From contig NZ_JAUSYD010000001.1 in assembly GCF_030816615.1 (NCBI RefSeq), positions 1,488,001 through 1,552,000 on the forward strand: a stretch of 64,000 nucleotides of DNA, read 5' to 3'. Position 1 is the first letter of the stretch; the number at the start of each line of letters is the position of its first letter. Positions 1 through 9,093 of this stretch are shown here, piece by piece. The DNA is from Streptomyces sp. B1I3 (lineage in GTDB: Bacteria > Actinomycetota > Actinomycetes > Streptomycetales > Streptomycetaceae). Made by a program: the position numbers and the translations under genes. The notes under the pieces are model-generated. The model was not told where the DNA came from. It searched no databases and saw only the letters and a list, made by a program, of their open reading frames with translations.

Positions 1-925
1 CGACGGTCAGTGTGCAACGACCGCCGTCCGCCGGTGCGTCCAGCACCGCCGGCACGCCCAGCGGGACGGTCAGCGCCGTGGGGCAGTGGCCGAAACCCAG
101 CTCTTCGACGACCGGAACACCGAGTCCGCCGAGCCGGTCGGCGAGCACGGCCCGCACCTGCTCGTACGGTCCGCACTGCTCCCACGAGCCGCAGACGACC
201 CCGGATATCCCCTCGAACGCCCCGCTGCGCAGCAGCCGGGTGAGAACACCATCGAGCCGGTACGGATCCTCCATGATGTCCTCGATCATCAGCAGCCCAC
301 CCTGCGCACGGGTGCGCGCCTGCGGGGTTCCCGCGTCGGCGGCGAGCAGGCTCACGCAGCCCCCGTAGGTGATCCCCCGGGCCGTGCCGGGCACCAGGGC
401 GGCCGCCGTTCCCAGACCGAGCACGCGCACCGTCTCGGGCTCGAACAGGGTGGAGCGCAGGGCTTCCTGGGTGACGGCGTCCTTGAGGAACACCTCGGCC
501 GCGACCATGGGCCCGTGCAGTGTCGAGAATCCGGCCCGCAGTGCGAACGCCTCGTGCAGCACGGTGATGTCGCTGTACCCGACGAACACCTTGGGGCCGG
601 CCTCCCGTATCGCCGGCCAGTCCAGGAGGTCGACCATGCGATGTGCGCCGTAACCGCCCCGGGCGCACAGCACGGCGTCCACCGACGGGTCGCACCAGGC
701 GTCCTGAAGGTCCCGGGCACGGGCCTCGTCCGTACCGGCGAGGTGGTCCAGCGCCGGGTGGGTGTCCAGGACATGGGCGCCCACCACCGGGTCGAGGTCC
801 CAGCCGCGCAGCAGGTCGAGGCCCCTCGCCAGGCGGTCGGGAGGGACGGGACCGCTGGGCGCGACGACCGCGACCCGGGCGCCGGGCCGCAGCCGGGCCG
901 GCCGGGCGAGGGGGCGGAGGCTCAC
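1..925 (-). CDS. LD-carboxypeptidase (peptidase family S66), 3' end outside window
   Basis: Serine peptidase of the S66 / muramoyltetrapeptide carboxypeptidase (MccF-like) family, which cleaves the L-D bond of murein tetrapeptides or related peptides in the cytosol. The frame is open from a GTG at 925 to the window edge (308 codons). It shows the N-terminal VAVVAPSGPV segment, the DAVLCARGGYGAHRM segment and the nucleophile motif VGYSDITVLH. The GTG overlaps the TGA of the upstream S9 peptidase gene (GTGA), so translation is coupled. It is the fourth gene of a four-peptidase operon. The family is usually 300-340 residues, so only a short C-terminal piece is missing. Substrate (murein versus peptide antibiotic) cannot be told from sequence. 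Confidence 0.85.
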   Translation of the reverse strand, partial: MSLRPLARPARLRPGARVAVVAPSGPVPPDRLARGLDLLRGWDLDPVVGAHVLDTHPALDHLAGTDEARARDLQDAWCDPSVDAVLCARGGYGAHRMVDLLDWPAIREAGPKVFVGYSDITVLHEAFALRAGFSTLHGPMVAAEVFLKDAVTQEALRSTLFEPETVRVLGLGTAAALVPGTARGITYGGCVSLLAADAGTPQARTRAQGGLLMIEDIMEDPYRLDGVLTRLLRSGAFEGISGVVCGSWEQCGPYEQVRAVLADRLGGLGVPVVEELGFGHCPTALTVPLGVPAVLDAPADGGRCTLTV

Positions 926-2922
926 TTCGTCAGCTCCAGTCGTGGCACGTCGGGGCGGTCGAGGCGGAACGTCTGGGAGTAGAGCGAGAGTTCGGCCTCC
1001 AGCGCCCGCCTCAGGGTATCCGCGCGGCGGAAGCCGTGGCTCTCGCCCTCGAAGGCCAGGTACGCGTGCGGAATGCCGCGGCCCTCGACCGCCGCGATGA
1101 ACCGTTCGCACTGGGCGGGTGGGCAGATCGGGTCGTCCAGCCCCTGGAGCAGGACGAACGGCGCCGTCAACCGGTCGGCGTGGTTGACGGGCGAGCGCTC
1201 CCGGTAGCGCTCGGGCACCTCGGCGAACGGGCCGACGAGCGACTCGAGGTACCGGGACTCGAAGTCGTGCGTCTCACCGGTCGCCCACCCCTCCAGGTCG
1301 AGGATCGGATAGCTGATCGCCCCGCAGGCGTACACGTCCGTCGTCGTCAGGGAGGCGGCGGCGGTCCACCCGCCGGCGCTGCCGCCCCGGACGGCCAGCC
1401 GGTCACGGTCGGCCGACCCCTCGGCGGCCAGCGCCAGGGCGACGGCCGCGCAGTCCTCCACGTCGACGACGCCCCACTGTCCGCGGAGCCGTTCGCGGTA
1501 GGCACGGCCGTAGCCGGTGGAGCCGCCGTGGTCGACCTCGACGACGCCGATGCCGCGTGAGGTGAAGTAGGCGATCTCCAGGTCGAGTACGAGCGGGGAT
1601 CGCCCGGTGGGCCCGCCGTGCACCCAGACGGCGTAGGGCGGCAGCTCGTCGTCGGGCCCGGTGCGGTCGGGGTGGTGCGGCGGATACACGTGCGCGTGGA
1701 TGTCGCGGCCGCCGGGCCCGGTGAAGGTGCGGATCCGCGGCTCGGGGTAGTAGGCCGGGTCGACGGCGTCCCGGTGGGGTACGCCGATGGCCCGGGTGTG
1801 GCCCGTCGCGGTGTCCAGCTCCACCACCTCGTAGGAGGTGCGGGGGCTCGCGGCGATGCCGAAGACCCTGGTGTCCTGCACGGCCAGTGTCTCGGCCCAC
1901 GCCGTCCAGGGGCCGACGGCGTCGACGAGTTCGCCGGTCTCGGGGTCGAGCACCCCCAACGCGGTGGTGCCCCGGCCGTGGACGACGGCGATCAGGCCGT
2001 TGCCGAGGAGGTGGAACCAGCGCTGGCCGATCTTCCAGAGCGGTCCGCCGAACTCCTCGCCCCGGCCGGAACAGAGCCGGCTGCTGGGGACGACCGCGCC
2101 GGCGACGGCGTCGGGCCTGATGCGATGCAGCTCCCACCAGCCACCGATGTCGGAGACGAACACCAGAGAGCCGTCCCCGTCCCACTCCACCTGGACGACC
2201 GATTCGTCGGTGCCGCCCACGAGTGGCCGCACAGCGGTGAAGGAGCCTTCCCCGGTCACCTCGGCGATCATCACGACGGTTCCGTCCCACGGCATCCGCG
2301 GATGGTCCCACGCGATCCAGGCGGCCCTGCGGCCGTCGTGGGAGAGCCTGGGGCCGGTGACGAACCGGTGCCGGTCGTCGCTGAGTTCGCGTACGGCGCC
2401 GCGGTCGCCGGCCGCCGAGCCGTCCAGCGGAACCGCTGCGATCACCCGTCGCACATCGGTGGGTGACTCGCCGGTGAACTCCTCCAGGACGCACCAGACC
2501 TCGTCCCGTCCGGGCGGCAGTTGCGGATCGACCCACCGCAGGCCGCCGCCGGTGCCGGACAGCGGGGTGAGCGGCCATGGCGCCTCCGGCCCGTCGGGGG
2601 CGTAGGCGTAGAGGCGCTGGTCGGCGTGGTGCACGAACACGACCAGCGGCCCGCCCTCCTCGCGCGCCCGGGCGGCCCACGGCACTCCGCCGTACTCGAT
2701 CACACGGCTGCGGGGGTTCCACGGCTCGGGGAGGACGGAGTCGATGGTGCCGTCGGCCCGGCGGCGCACCAGGGCGCGGCGGCCGCCCTCGGCGGGTCGC
2801 GGTTCCGTCCACCACACCTCGTCGCCGACACTGCCGACGAACTCGGGCCGCCCGTCGTGTGCGGCGGCGAGTGCCGCGTCGATCGGTGACGGCCACGTTC
2901 CGTACGCCGCTGTGGTCACCAT
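922..2922 (-). CDS. S9 family prolyl oligopeptidase / acylaminoacyl-peptidase
   Basis: 666-residue alpha/beta-hydrolase peptidase with an N-terminal beta-propeller-like half (about 1-400) and a C-terminal catalytic half. The nucleophile lies in RGGSAGGW (GxSxGG), the acid in QGLDDPICPP and the histidine in ESHGFRR near the C terminus. There is no signal peptide, so it is a cytosolic enzyme cleaving short peptides or acyl-amino acids. The ATG at 2922 follows a run of G at a good ribosome-site distance; the gap to the M20 gene is only 18 bases, and it overlaps the S66 gene at its 3' end. The neighbourhood suggests scavenging of peptides, possibly cell-wall derived (inference). Confidence 0.9.
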   Translation of the reverse strand: MVTTAAYGTWPSPIDAALAAAHDGRPEFVGSVGDEVWWTEPRPAEGGRRALVRRRADGTIDSVLPEPWNPRSRVIEYGGVPWAARAREEGGPLVVFVHHADQRLYAYAPDGPEAPWPLTPLSGTGGGLRWVDPQLPPGRDEVWCVLEEFTGESPTDVRRVIAAVPLDGSAAGDRGAVRELSDDRHRFVTGPRLSHDGRRAAWIAWDHPRMPWDGTVVMIAEVTGEGSFTAVRPLVGGTDESVVQVEWDGDGSLVFVSDIGGWWELHRIRPDAVAGAVVPSSRLCSGRGEEFGGPLWKIGQRWFHLLGNGLIAVVHGRGTTALGVLDPETGELVDAVGPWTAWAETLAVQDTRVFGIAASPRTSYEVVELDTATGHTRAIGVPHRDAVDPAYYPEPRIRTFTGPGGRDIHAHVYPPHHPDRTGPDDELPPYAVWVHGGPTGRSPLVLDLEIAYFTSRGIGVVEVDHGGSTGYGRAYRERLRGQWGVVDVEDCAAVALALAAEGSADRDRLAVRGGSAGGWTAAASLTTTDVYACGAISYPILDLEGWATGETHDFESRYLESLVGPFAEVPERYRERSPVNHADRLTAPFVLLQGLDDPICPPAQCERFIAAVEGRGIPHAYLAFEGESHGFRRADTLRRALEAELSLYSQTFRLDRPDVPRLELTK

Positions 2923-2940
2923 GGTCGATCCCCCCGTCGG

Positions 2941-4284
2941 TCAGGCGCTGCGCAGGAAGTGGTCCAGGACCCGGACGCCGAAGTGCAGGGCGTCGACGGG
3001 GACCCGCTCGTCGACACCGTGGAACAGCGCCTGGTAGTCGAAGCCGACGGGCAGCTTCAGAGGGGAGAAGCCGTAACCGGTGATGCCGAGGCGGGAGAAC
3101 TGCTTGGCGTCCGTGCCGCCCGACATGCAGTAGGGGACGACGTGGGCCCCCGGGTCGAACAACTCGACCGCGGCACGCATCTTCGCGTACGTCGGGGAGC
3201 CGACGGGTGCCTGCAGGGCCACTTCCCGGTGGTCGTACTCCCAGGTGACGCCGGGCCCGGTCAGCCGGTCCAGGGTCTCGCGGAACTCGTCCTCCCCGCC
3301 GGGGACCATGCGGCCGTCGATGCGGGCGGTGGCCCGGCCGGGGATGACGTTGACCTTGTAACCGGCTTCCAGCATCGTCGGGTTGGAGCTGTTGCGGACG
3401 GTCGGCTCGACGAGGGCGGCGGCGGGGCCGAGCTTGCCCAGCAGCTCGTCCACGTCGAATCCGGGTGCGTCGAGGTCGACGGGGATGTTGTGGAGCGCGG
3501 CGATCTCCGTGAGGGCGGCCCGTACGGTCGGGGTGAGGCGCACCGGCCACTCGTGCGCGCCGATCCGGGCGACGGCTGCGGCGAGCGCGCTGACGGCGTT
3601 GGCCCGGTTCACCTTCGAACCGTGCCCGGCCTTGCCCTCGGCGGTCAGTTTCAGCCAGCCCGTACCGCGTTCTCCCGCGGCGATGGGGTAGAGCGACATC
3701 CCGGGCCCGGCGTGGAAGGTGAAGGCCCCGGACTCGCTGATGCCCTCCGTGCACCCCTCGAAGAGCTCGGGGTGCACGTCGGCCAGGAAGCCGGAGCCGT
3801 CGTTCGCGCTGGCCTCCTCGTCGGCGGTGTAGGCGATGACGATGTCCCGGCGCGGACGGACACCGGCACGCGCCCATGCCCGGACGACGGCGAGGACCAT
3901 GGCGTCCATGTTCTTCATGTCGACGGCGCCGCGCCCCCACACGACCCCGTCGCGCACCTCACCGGAGAACGGGTGCACCGTCCAGTCACCGGCCTCGGCG
4001 GGTACCACGTCGAGATGACCGTGTACGAGGAGCGCGTCGGCGGAGGGGTCGCTGCCCGGGATCCGGGCGACCACGTTCGTCCGCCCGGGGGTGCGCTCCA
4101 GGAGGGCCGGCTCGACTCCGGCGTCGGCCAGCCGTTCGGCGACGTACTCGGCGGCCGGGCGTTCCCGGCAGTCGCCGTCGCCCCGGTTGGTGGTGTCGAT
4201 GCGGATCAGTTCGGAGGTGAACGTCACCGATTCGTCGAGCGCCCGGCCGTCGACCGGTCCGGACGGGTTGGTCACGTCAGCCAT
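2941..4284 (-). CDS. M20/M25/M40 family metallo-aminoacyl peptidase
   Basis: 447-residue zinc-dependent amidohydrolase/peptidase of the ArgE/DapE/CPG2 family. Metal ligands and catalytic residues are visible in order: VHGHLDVVP (His and Asp), WGRGAVDMKN, the TADEEAS Glu-Glu pair, and the C-terminal LFHGVDERV histidine, with a dimerisation domain between. The ATG at 4284 (MADVTNP) is preferred over longer upstream starts because it overlaps the 3' end of the M55 gene by eight bases, a typical coupled arrangement. The substrate is probably a dipeptide or N-acyl amino acid released by the other peptidases of the operon (inference). Confidence 0.9.
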   Translation of the reverse strand: MADVTNPSGPVDGRALDESVTFTSELIRIDTTNRGDGDCRERPAAEYVAERLADAGVEPALLERTPGRTNVVARIPGSDPSADALLVHGHLDVVPAEAGDWTVHPFSGEVRDGVVWGRGAVDMKNMDAMVLAVVRAWARAGVRPRRDIVIAYTADEEASANDGSGFLADVHPELFEGCTEGISESGAFTFHAGPGMSLYPIAAGERGTGWLKLTAEGKAGHGSKVNRANAVSALAAAVARIGAHEWPVRLTPTVRAALTEIAALHNIPVDLDAPGFDVDELLGKLGPAAALVEPTVRNSSNPTMLEAGYKVNVIPGRATARIDGRMVPGGEDEFRETLDRLTGPGVTWEYDHREVALQAPVGSPTYAKMRAAVELFDPGAHVVPYCMSGGTDAKQFSRLGITGYGFSPLKLPVGFDYQALFHGVDERVPVDALHFGVRVLDHFLRSA

Positions 4285-5110
4285 ACTGCTCCTCCACGGC
4301 GGACGACACGATCGTCGTGACCGCCTTGAACGTGCGAATTCCGTCGTACATGTTCCCGCTGGTGTAGGCGACACGCCGCTCACCGGTCGGCGCCACGCCG
4401 GGTACGACCGTCGCGGCCGCGGCCAGATGCTCGGCGTCGAACTCCAGCTCCACAGTGAAGGAGTCTCCCACCACGGGCGTGCCGCGCACGGCGAGCGCGG
4501 TCGCCTCCTTGGCTGCGGCCCGGATGTCGGCGGCCGTCCGGGCCGGGGTGCGGCAGACCGCGGCGTAGCGCGAGACGTGGTCCTTCACGGCCACCTTGCG
4601 GGCGCCTGGCGCGTAGGTGTCGGCGTCCTTGCAGGTCAGGTCGTCGCCGGTGACCAGGACGACGGGCACGCCGTACTCCGCCGCCACATGGGCGTTCAGC
4701 AGACCCTCGCTCGCGCGGACGCCGTTCAGCCAGACGCCGGTGACGGAGTTGGCGAGGTAGGTGTGGGCGAGCACGCCCTCCGTACCGGCGCCGGTGTGGT
4801 AGCCGACGAAGGCGACGCCGTCGACGTCGCCGTGCTGGATGCCCTCGACCATGGAGAGGGACTTGTGCTTCCCGGTGAGCATCTGGACACGGTCGTCGAG
4901 TCGCTCCAGGAGCAGGTTGCGCATGCTCCAGTGGGCCTCGTTGACGAGCACCTCGTCGGCGCCCCCGTCGAAGAAGCCGAGTGCCGCCGCGTTCACGTCG
5001 GACGTGAACATGGAGCGGCACCGCTCCCACTGCGGGGTGCCGGGCAGCACGTCGGCCGGCCAGGTCACTCCGGTGGCGCCCTCCATGTCGGCGCTGACGA
5101 GGATCTTCAC
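4277..5110 (-). CDS. M55 family D-aminopeptidase (DppA-like)
   Basis: 277-residue homologue of Bacillus DppA, a zinc D-aminopeptidase that removes N-terminal D-amino acids from short peptides. The N-terminal metal-binding segment SADMEGATGV, the internal NEAHWSMRN and VGYHTGAG segments, and the family length all match. It is the first gene of the peptidase operon; the 3' end overlaps the M20 gene. D-aminopeptidase plus LD-carboxypeptidase in one operon points to degradation of peptidoglycan peptides or D-amino-acid peptides (inference). Confidence 0.88.
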   Translation of the reverse strand: MKILVSADMEGATGVTWPADVLPGTPQWERCRSMFTSDVNAAALGFFDGGADEVLVNEAHWSMRNLLLERLDDRVQMLTGKHKSLSMVEGIQHGDVDGVAFVGYHTGAGTEGVLAHTYLANSVTGVWLNGVRASEGLLNAHVAAEYGVPVVLVTGDDLTCKDADTYAPGARKVAVKDHVSRYAAVCRTPARTAADIRAAAKEATALAVRGTPVVGDSFTVELEFDAEHLAAAATVVPGVAPTGERRVAYTSGNMYDGIRTFKAVTTIVSSAVEEQYG

Positions 5111-5309
5111 GGTGCGCGGTCCTGTCGCTGGTCGGTCGCTCCTCTTCCCGCGCCGCGGGAAGAGGATCTTCGTGCCGCCTCACCGTACGCGCCGCGACCG
5201 CGGCGGACCAGAGCTCCGGGCATCTGCCAACGGTCCAGTCCGGTGGTGCCGTCCGCCGCGGGGCCCCGGCCTGCGGCCGGCACCACCGCCGGCCGCCGCG
5301 GTCGCCGGA

Positions 5310-6311
5310 TCAGGGGCGGCCGATGCCTTTCACGAGCTCCTCGATCCGGGCGAGCTCCTCCTGGCCGAACTCGAGGTTCGCGGCCGCCGCGACGCTGTTC
5401 TCCAGCTGGGCGACGCTGCTCGCGCCGACGACCGCGGAGGTGACCCGGCCGCCGCGCAGCACCCAGGCCAGCGCTATCTGGGCCAGCGACTGGCCGCGCT
5501 CCCGGGCCAGCTCGTTCAGCGCGCCCAGGCGGTCCACCAGTTCGGGGGTGACCGCGTCGGCGGACAGGAACGGGCTCGCGCCCGCCGCCCGGGACCCCTC
5601 CGGGATGCCCCCCAGATAGCGGTCGGAGAGGATGCCCTGCTCCAGCGGCGAATAGGCGATGGAACCCGTGCCCAGCTCGTCCAGGGTGTCCAGCAGGCCG
5701 TCCTCGACCCAGCGGTCCAGCATCGAGTAGCGCGGCTGGTGGATGAGGAGCGGGGTGCCCAGCTCGTTCAGGATCCGGGCGGCCTCGCGGGTCTGCTCGG
5801 CGGAGTAGTTGGAGATGCCGGCGTAGAGCGCCTTGCCCTGGCGCACCGCGGTGTCGAGCGCGCCCATCGTCTCCTCGAGCGGGGTGTCGGGGTCGAAGCG
5901 GTGCGAGTAGAAGATGTCGACGTAGTCGAGTCCCAGCCGGGTCAGGCTCTGGTCCAGGGACGAGCGCAGGTTCTTGCGGGACCCCCACTCGCCGTACGGG
6001 CCCTCCCACATGTGGTAGCCCGCCTTCGTGGAGATGACGATCTCGTCCCTGAGGTGGGCGAAGTCCGTCTTCAGGGCCCGGCCCATGGCGATCTCGGCGG
6101 AGCCGGGCGGCGGGCCGTAGTTGTTGGCCAGGTCGAAGTGGGTGATGCCCAGGTCGAAGGCCCTGCGCAGGATCGCGGCCTGGGTCTCGGGGGTCCGGTC
6201 GCCTCCGAAGTTGTGCCAGAGCCCGAGGGACAGCGCGGGAAGCAGCAGGCCGCTGCGTCCGGTGCGCCGGTAGGGCATGGCGGTGTAGCGGTCGGCGGAC
6301 GGAAGGTACAT
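5310..6311 (-). CDS. Aldo/keto reductase (YghZ/L-glyceraldehyde-3-phosphate reductase type)
   Basis: 333-residue NADPH-dependent aldo/keto reductase. The catalytic tetrad is visible: Asp and Tyr in FDLANNYGPP, Lys in ISTKAGYHMW, His in FYSHRFDPD. The opening ADRYTAMPYRRTGRSG and SLGLWHNFGG segments are typical of the YghZ/Kv-beta-like subgroup, which supports the ATG at 6311 over the internal one at residue 12. It is divergently transcribed from the LysR gene across 127 bases, so it is the natural candidate target of that regulator. Confidence 0.92.
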   Translation of the reverse strand: MYLPSADRYTAMPYRRTGRSGLLLPALSLGLWHNFGGDRTPETQAAILRRAFDLGITHFDLANNYGPPPGSAEIAMGRALKTDFAHLRDEIVISTKAGYHMWEGPYGEWGSRKNLRSSLDQSLTRLGLDYVDIFYSHRFDPDTPLEETMGALDTAVRQGKALYAGISNYSAEQTREAARILNELGTPLLIHQPRYSMLDRWVEDGLLDTLDELGTGSIAYSPLEQGILSDRYLGGIPEGSRAAGASPFLSADAVTPELVDRLGALNELARERGQSLAQIALAWVLRGGRVTSAVVGASSVAQLENSVAAAANLEFGQEELARIEELVKGIGRP

Positions 6312-6385
6312 GCGAGCACTCCGCGGGAGAGGTCCGGGGAACGCGCCAGGTCTGGTGCGCCTTTCCCAGCCTGACGGAGAACGAT

Positions 6386-6429
6386 CCAGCGGTCCAACAG
6401 GAGATTCCGCTGGGATTCATCGCTAGGAT
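6386..6429. promoter_or_regulatory. Divergent promoter region with inverted repeat and -10-like hexamer
   Basis: Between the aldo/keto reductase and LysR genes, a perfect 7-base inverted repeat CCAGCGG (6386-6392) / CCGCTGG (6407-6413) is followed by TAGGAT (6424-6429), a plausible -10 for the lysR gene starting at 6439. The position suits an autoregulatory LysR operator. Inferred from sequence only. Confidence 0.4.
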
Positions 6430-6438
6430 CGCTCAATC

Positions 6439-7332
6439 ATGGAACTGCGTCAGCTGGAGCACTTCGTCGCCGTCGCCGAGGAACGGCACTTCACGCGCGC
6501 GGCGGAGCGTCTCGCCGTGTCCCAGTCCGGGCTGTCCGCGTCCGTACGGGCGCTGGAGCACGAGCTGAGGACGCCCCTGTTCAGCCGCACCACGCGCACC
6601 GTGCGGCTCACCGAGGCGGGGCAGGCCCTGCTGGTGGAGGCGGAACGCACGCTGGCCGGGGCCCGGGCGGCCCGGGACGCCGTCGACGCCGTACGGGGGT
6701 TGCTGCGCGGCACCCTGACCCTCGGGGTCGAGCAGTGCGTGGCCGGTGTCAGCCCCGCACGGCTGCTCGCGGCCTTCCACCGGGAGCACCCGCACATGGA
6801 GATCCGGCTGCGGCAGGAGGGGACGTCCAGCCTGCTGGAGGGGGTGGCCGGCGGGCGCCTGGATCTCGCGTTCGCCGCCACCGTCAGCCCGCCGGAGTGG
6901 CGGGGTGAGCTGATGCCGCTGGCACGGGAGGCCATGGTCGTCCTGTGCGAGCCGGGCCACCGTCTGGCGCGGGAGGGACCGCGGGTGGCGTGGGCCGCGC
7001 TGCGGGGCGAGCCGTTCATCGACTTCCACCCGGACTGGGGGCCGAGGCGCGCGGCGGACGAGGCCTTCGCCGCGGCCGGGGTGCGCCGCACGGTGGCGCT
7101 CGAGGTCAACGACGTGCACAGCCTGCTGGAGCTGGTGCACGAGGGTCTCGGCATCGCGGTGGTGCCCCACCACTTCTCGCGCAAGCCGGAGGCCGCGGGG
7201 CTCGTTGCCGTGGAAATCGACGGTGTCCACGACGTCGCGTACGAGAGCGTGGTGGTCCTCCCGCCGGCCGGGGCGATGAGTCCGGGGGCCAGGGCGCTGA
7301 TGGCCCTGGTACGGGAGGCCCCGCTGCGCTGA
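6439..7332 (+). CDS. LysR family transcriptional regulator
   Basis: 297-residue LysR-type regulator. The N-terminal winged helix-turn-helix covers about residues 1-60 (MELRQLEHFVAVAEERHFTR, then LAVSQSGLSASVRALE), followed by a periplasmic-binding-protein-like effector domain. It is adjacent and divergent to the aldo/keto reductase gene, which it probably controls. The ligand is unknown. Confidence 0.93.
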   Translation: MELRQLEHFVAVAEERHFTRAAERLAVSQSGLSASVRALEHELRTPLFSRTTRTVRLTEAGQALLVEAERTLAGARAARDAVDAVRGLLRGTLTLGVEQCVAGVSPARLLAAFHREHPHMEIRLRQEGTSSLLEGVAGGRLDLAFAATVSPPEWRGELMPLAREAMVVLCEPGHRLAREGPRVAWAALRGEPFIDFHPDWGPRRAADEAFAAAGVRRTVALEVNDVHSLLELVHEGLGIAVVPHHFSRKPEAAGLVAVEIDGVHDVAYESVVVLPPAGAMSPGARALMALVREAPLR

Positions 7333-7371
7333 GGTCGCCGCCCGGCGCTCCGGCGCACGCGCAGCGGCCGC

Positions 7372-8376
7372 TCAGCCGCCCAGTGCCTCGGCGAACGCGC
7401 CCGCCTCCTGCTCGACCCCGCTGCACGTGTCCGAGGCCGTCGTCGCGTCCGTGCCGTCGGGGCACGCCCGGTCGCGGAAGGCGGCCCACACGGAGAGCTC
7501 GCCGACACCCCGGCGGGTGGCGAAGCTACGCAGGGACGCGGCGTCGGCCAGGGTGAACGTCTCCCCCGCGACGTCGTTCACCCCGATCATCACGGTGACG
7601 TGCAGCGCCTTCCAGGCCGCTTCGTCCGGCAGCCCCAGGAGGTCGGCGAGCTGGCCGTGGGCCGCGGTGGCCGCCTGTTCGGCGTAGTCGCCCATGTCAC
7701 CGTCGTGGGTGGTGCTGTAGTTCATCGCCATGATGTTCACCGCCGAGACGTCGACGCCCTGTCCGGCCGCGTCCTCGATCACGGCGAGCCCGGTGTCCTC
7801 GAGCCCGTCGGGCATCACCGGCAGGGTGTACGTGACGTCCAGGCCGCGTTCCTTCTGGAGGAGGACGAGGGCCTCGTCGCGGCGGGTGATCGAGGCGGTG
7901 TCCGTGAGCGCGTCGCCCTCGATGTCGAAGTCGGCCTCGGTGGCCCCCACCGCGTCCAGCACCGTCGCGTAGGCGTCGGCCAGTTCCCGCGCGCTGTCGC
8001 ATGCCAGCGCCGCCTCGGTGCCGGCGGCGCCGCCGAAGGAGACCCGGATGCCGGCGCCCGTGCCGGTGAGCTTCTCGGCGCGGGCTTCGACCGCGTCACT
8101 GCCGACCGGCGTGGTGCCGCCCCAGAGCGGCGTGCAGCCCGACGCCCCGGAGGTGACGAAGGCCAGGTTGTACGCGTCGGGCGACCCCGCTCCGTCGGTG
8201 TCGGCCGCTGTCGTGGCGCTGACGTACGGCGTGTAGGCGGTCCGCGCGGTCGTCGGCGGGGGCGTCACCGAACCGTTCGCCTGATCGGCGACGCCGCCCG
8301 TGGCGCAGCCCGAGCAGGCGAGGCCGAGCGCGATCGGCCCGGCAAGGACCGAGGAAACGCGTGTGCGCCTTTGCAT
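7372..8376 (-). CDS. Secreted GH18 chitinase-like lipoprotein
   Basis: 334-residue exported protein. The signal peptide ends in a lipobox-like LACSGCAT, so it is probably a lipoprotein. A TTA/P-rich linker is followed by a TIM-barrel domain with segments typical of GH18 chitinase-like proteins: NLAFVTSG, GIRVSFGGAAGTE, the catalytic-type ADFDIEGD (DxxDxE pattern reduced to DFDIE), and VNIMAMNYS. The start is taken at ATG 8376 because translation upstream is not signal-like. The role is binding or hydrolysis of chitin or another N-acetylglucosamine polymer. It lies beside a PNAG-type synthesis operon on the other strand, which may or may not be functional coupling. Confidence 0.82.
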   Translation of the reverse strand: MQRRTRVSSVLAGPIALGLACSGCATGGVADQANGSVTPPPTTARTAYTPYVSATTAADTDGAGSPDAYNLAFVTSGASGCTPLWGGTTPVGSDAVEARAEKLTGTGAGIRVSFGGAAGTEAALACDSARELADAYATVLDAVGATEADFDIEGDALTDTASITRRDEALVLLQKERGLDVTYTLPVMPDGLEDTGLAVIEDAAGQGVDVSAVNIMAMNYSTTHDGDMGDYAEQAATAAHGQLADLLGLPDEAAWKALHVTVMIGVNDVAGETFTLADAASLRSFATRRGVGELSVWAAFRDRACPDGTDATTASDTCSGVEQEAGAFAEALGG

Positions 8377-8670
8377 GACGTATGTGCACCTGCTCTCGGT
8401 GAGTCGCCCGGAATGGCAGCAGGTGCTGCCGGGACACCATGAACCTCTCACACCGGGGGCCCGTCGCAAGACACAGGAAACCCATGGGGAAGGCCGGCAC
8501 GCCGCCGCCGTTCGTGCCCAACTCCCCTGCTGGAGCGGTCTCCGAGGGCCCGGCGGAGGCGTATCGCACCCGCCCGCACTCTCAGCGGCCCCACAGGTTC
8601 ACGGCCGTTCCACAGCGTGCGGCCAGGAAAGCTCCAGACTTCGCACAACGAGCTTCGCCACCATGCGCAC

Positions 8671-9093
8671 ATGCAATCCGACCCCGTCATCGAGAAAGAC
8701 CCGGCACCACGCGGCCGACGCCGGGCACACGCCGGTCCGGCCCGCTCGACGGAGCGGCGCGGCGCGACCGTACAGCCCCAGGAGGGGCCCGTCTTCGTGG
8801 ACAGCTCCGGGCGCCGGGCCAAGCTGCTCCGCCGCGCGGGCACGCTGCTGGGCGTCGTCTGCGTGGGTTACGCCGCCGTGCTCGGGCTCGCCTTCATGGG
8901 TGGCATCTCCGTGGCTCCCTCCCGGTTGCTCCCCTTCGACGGCGGCCCGGCCGCCGAAGCCGGCCCGGGCGGGCGGGCGCAAGCCGGGTACGGCATGCCG
9001 CCGGCCGGCACCGCGCCTCCGAGCGGCGCGCCGGGCGGCATACCGACGCCGCCCGCGTCCGCCCGGGCGACGGCATCCGGTGAGGCGAGCTGA
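8671..9093 (+). CDS. Small membrane protein of PNAG operon (MatA-like)
   Basis: 140-residue protein: charged N terminus, one transmembrane segment at about residues 55-78 (TLLGVVCVGYAAVLGLAFMG), then a Pro/Gly/Ala-rich extracytoplasmic tail. The TGA overlaps the ATG of the next gene (TGATG). The position directly before a deacetylase-glycosyltransferase fusion matches the Streptomyces matAB arrangement, where MatA is the small partner protein. The start is uncertain because no strong ribosome site is visible; an upstream in-frame ATG at 8617 is possible. Confidence 0.7.
   Translation: MQSDPVIEKDPAPRGRRRAHAGPARSTERRGATVQPQEGPVFVDSSGRRAKLLRRAGTLLGVVCVGYAAVLGLAFMGGISVAPSRLLPFDGGPAAEAGPGGRAQAGYGMPPAGTAPPSGAPGGIPTPPASARATASGEAS

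Noticed and set aside
1403..3940. 845-codon minus-strand open frame over the S9 and M20 genes
   Set aside because: Arg/Pro-rich shadow frame of GC-rich coding DNA; the true frames carry clear peptidase motifs.
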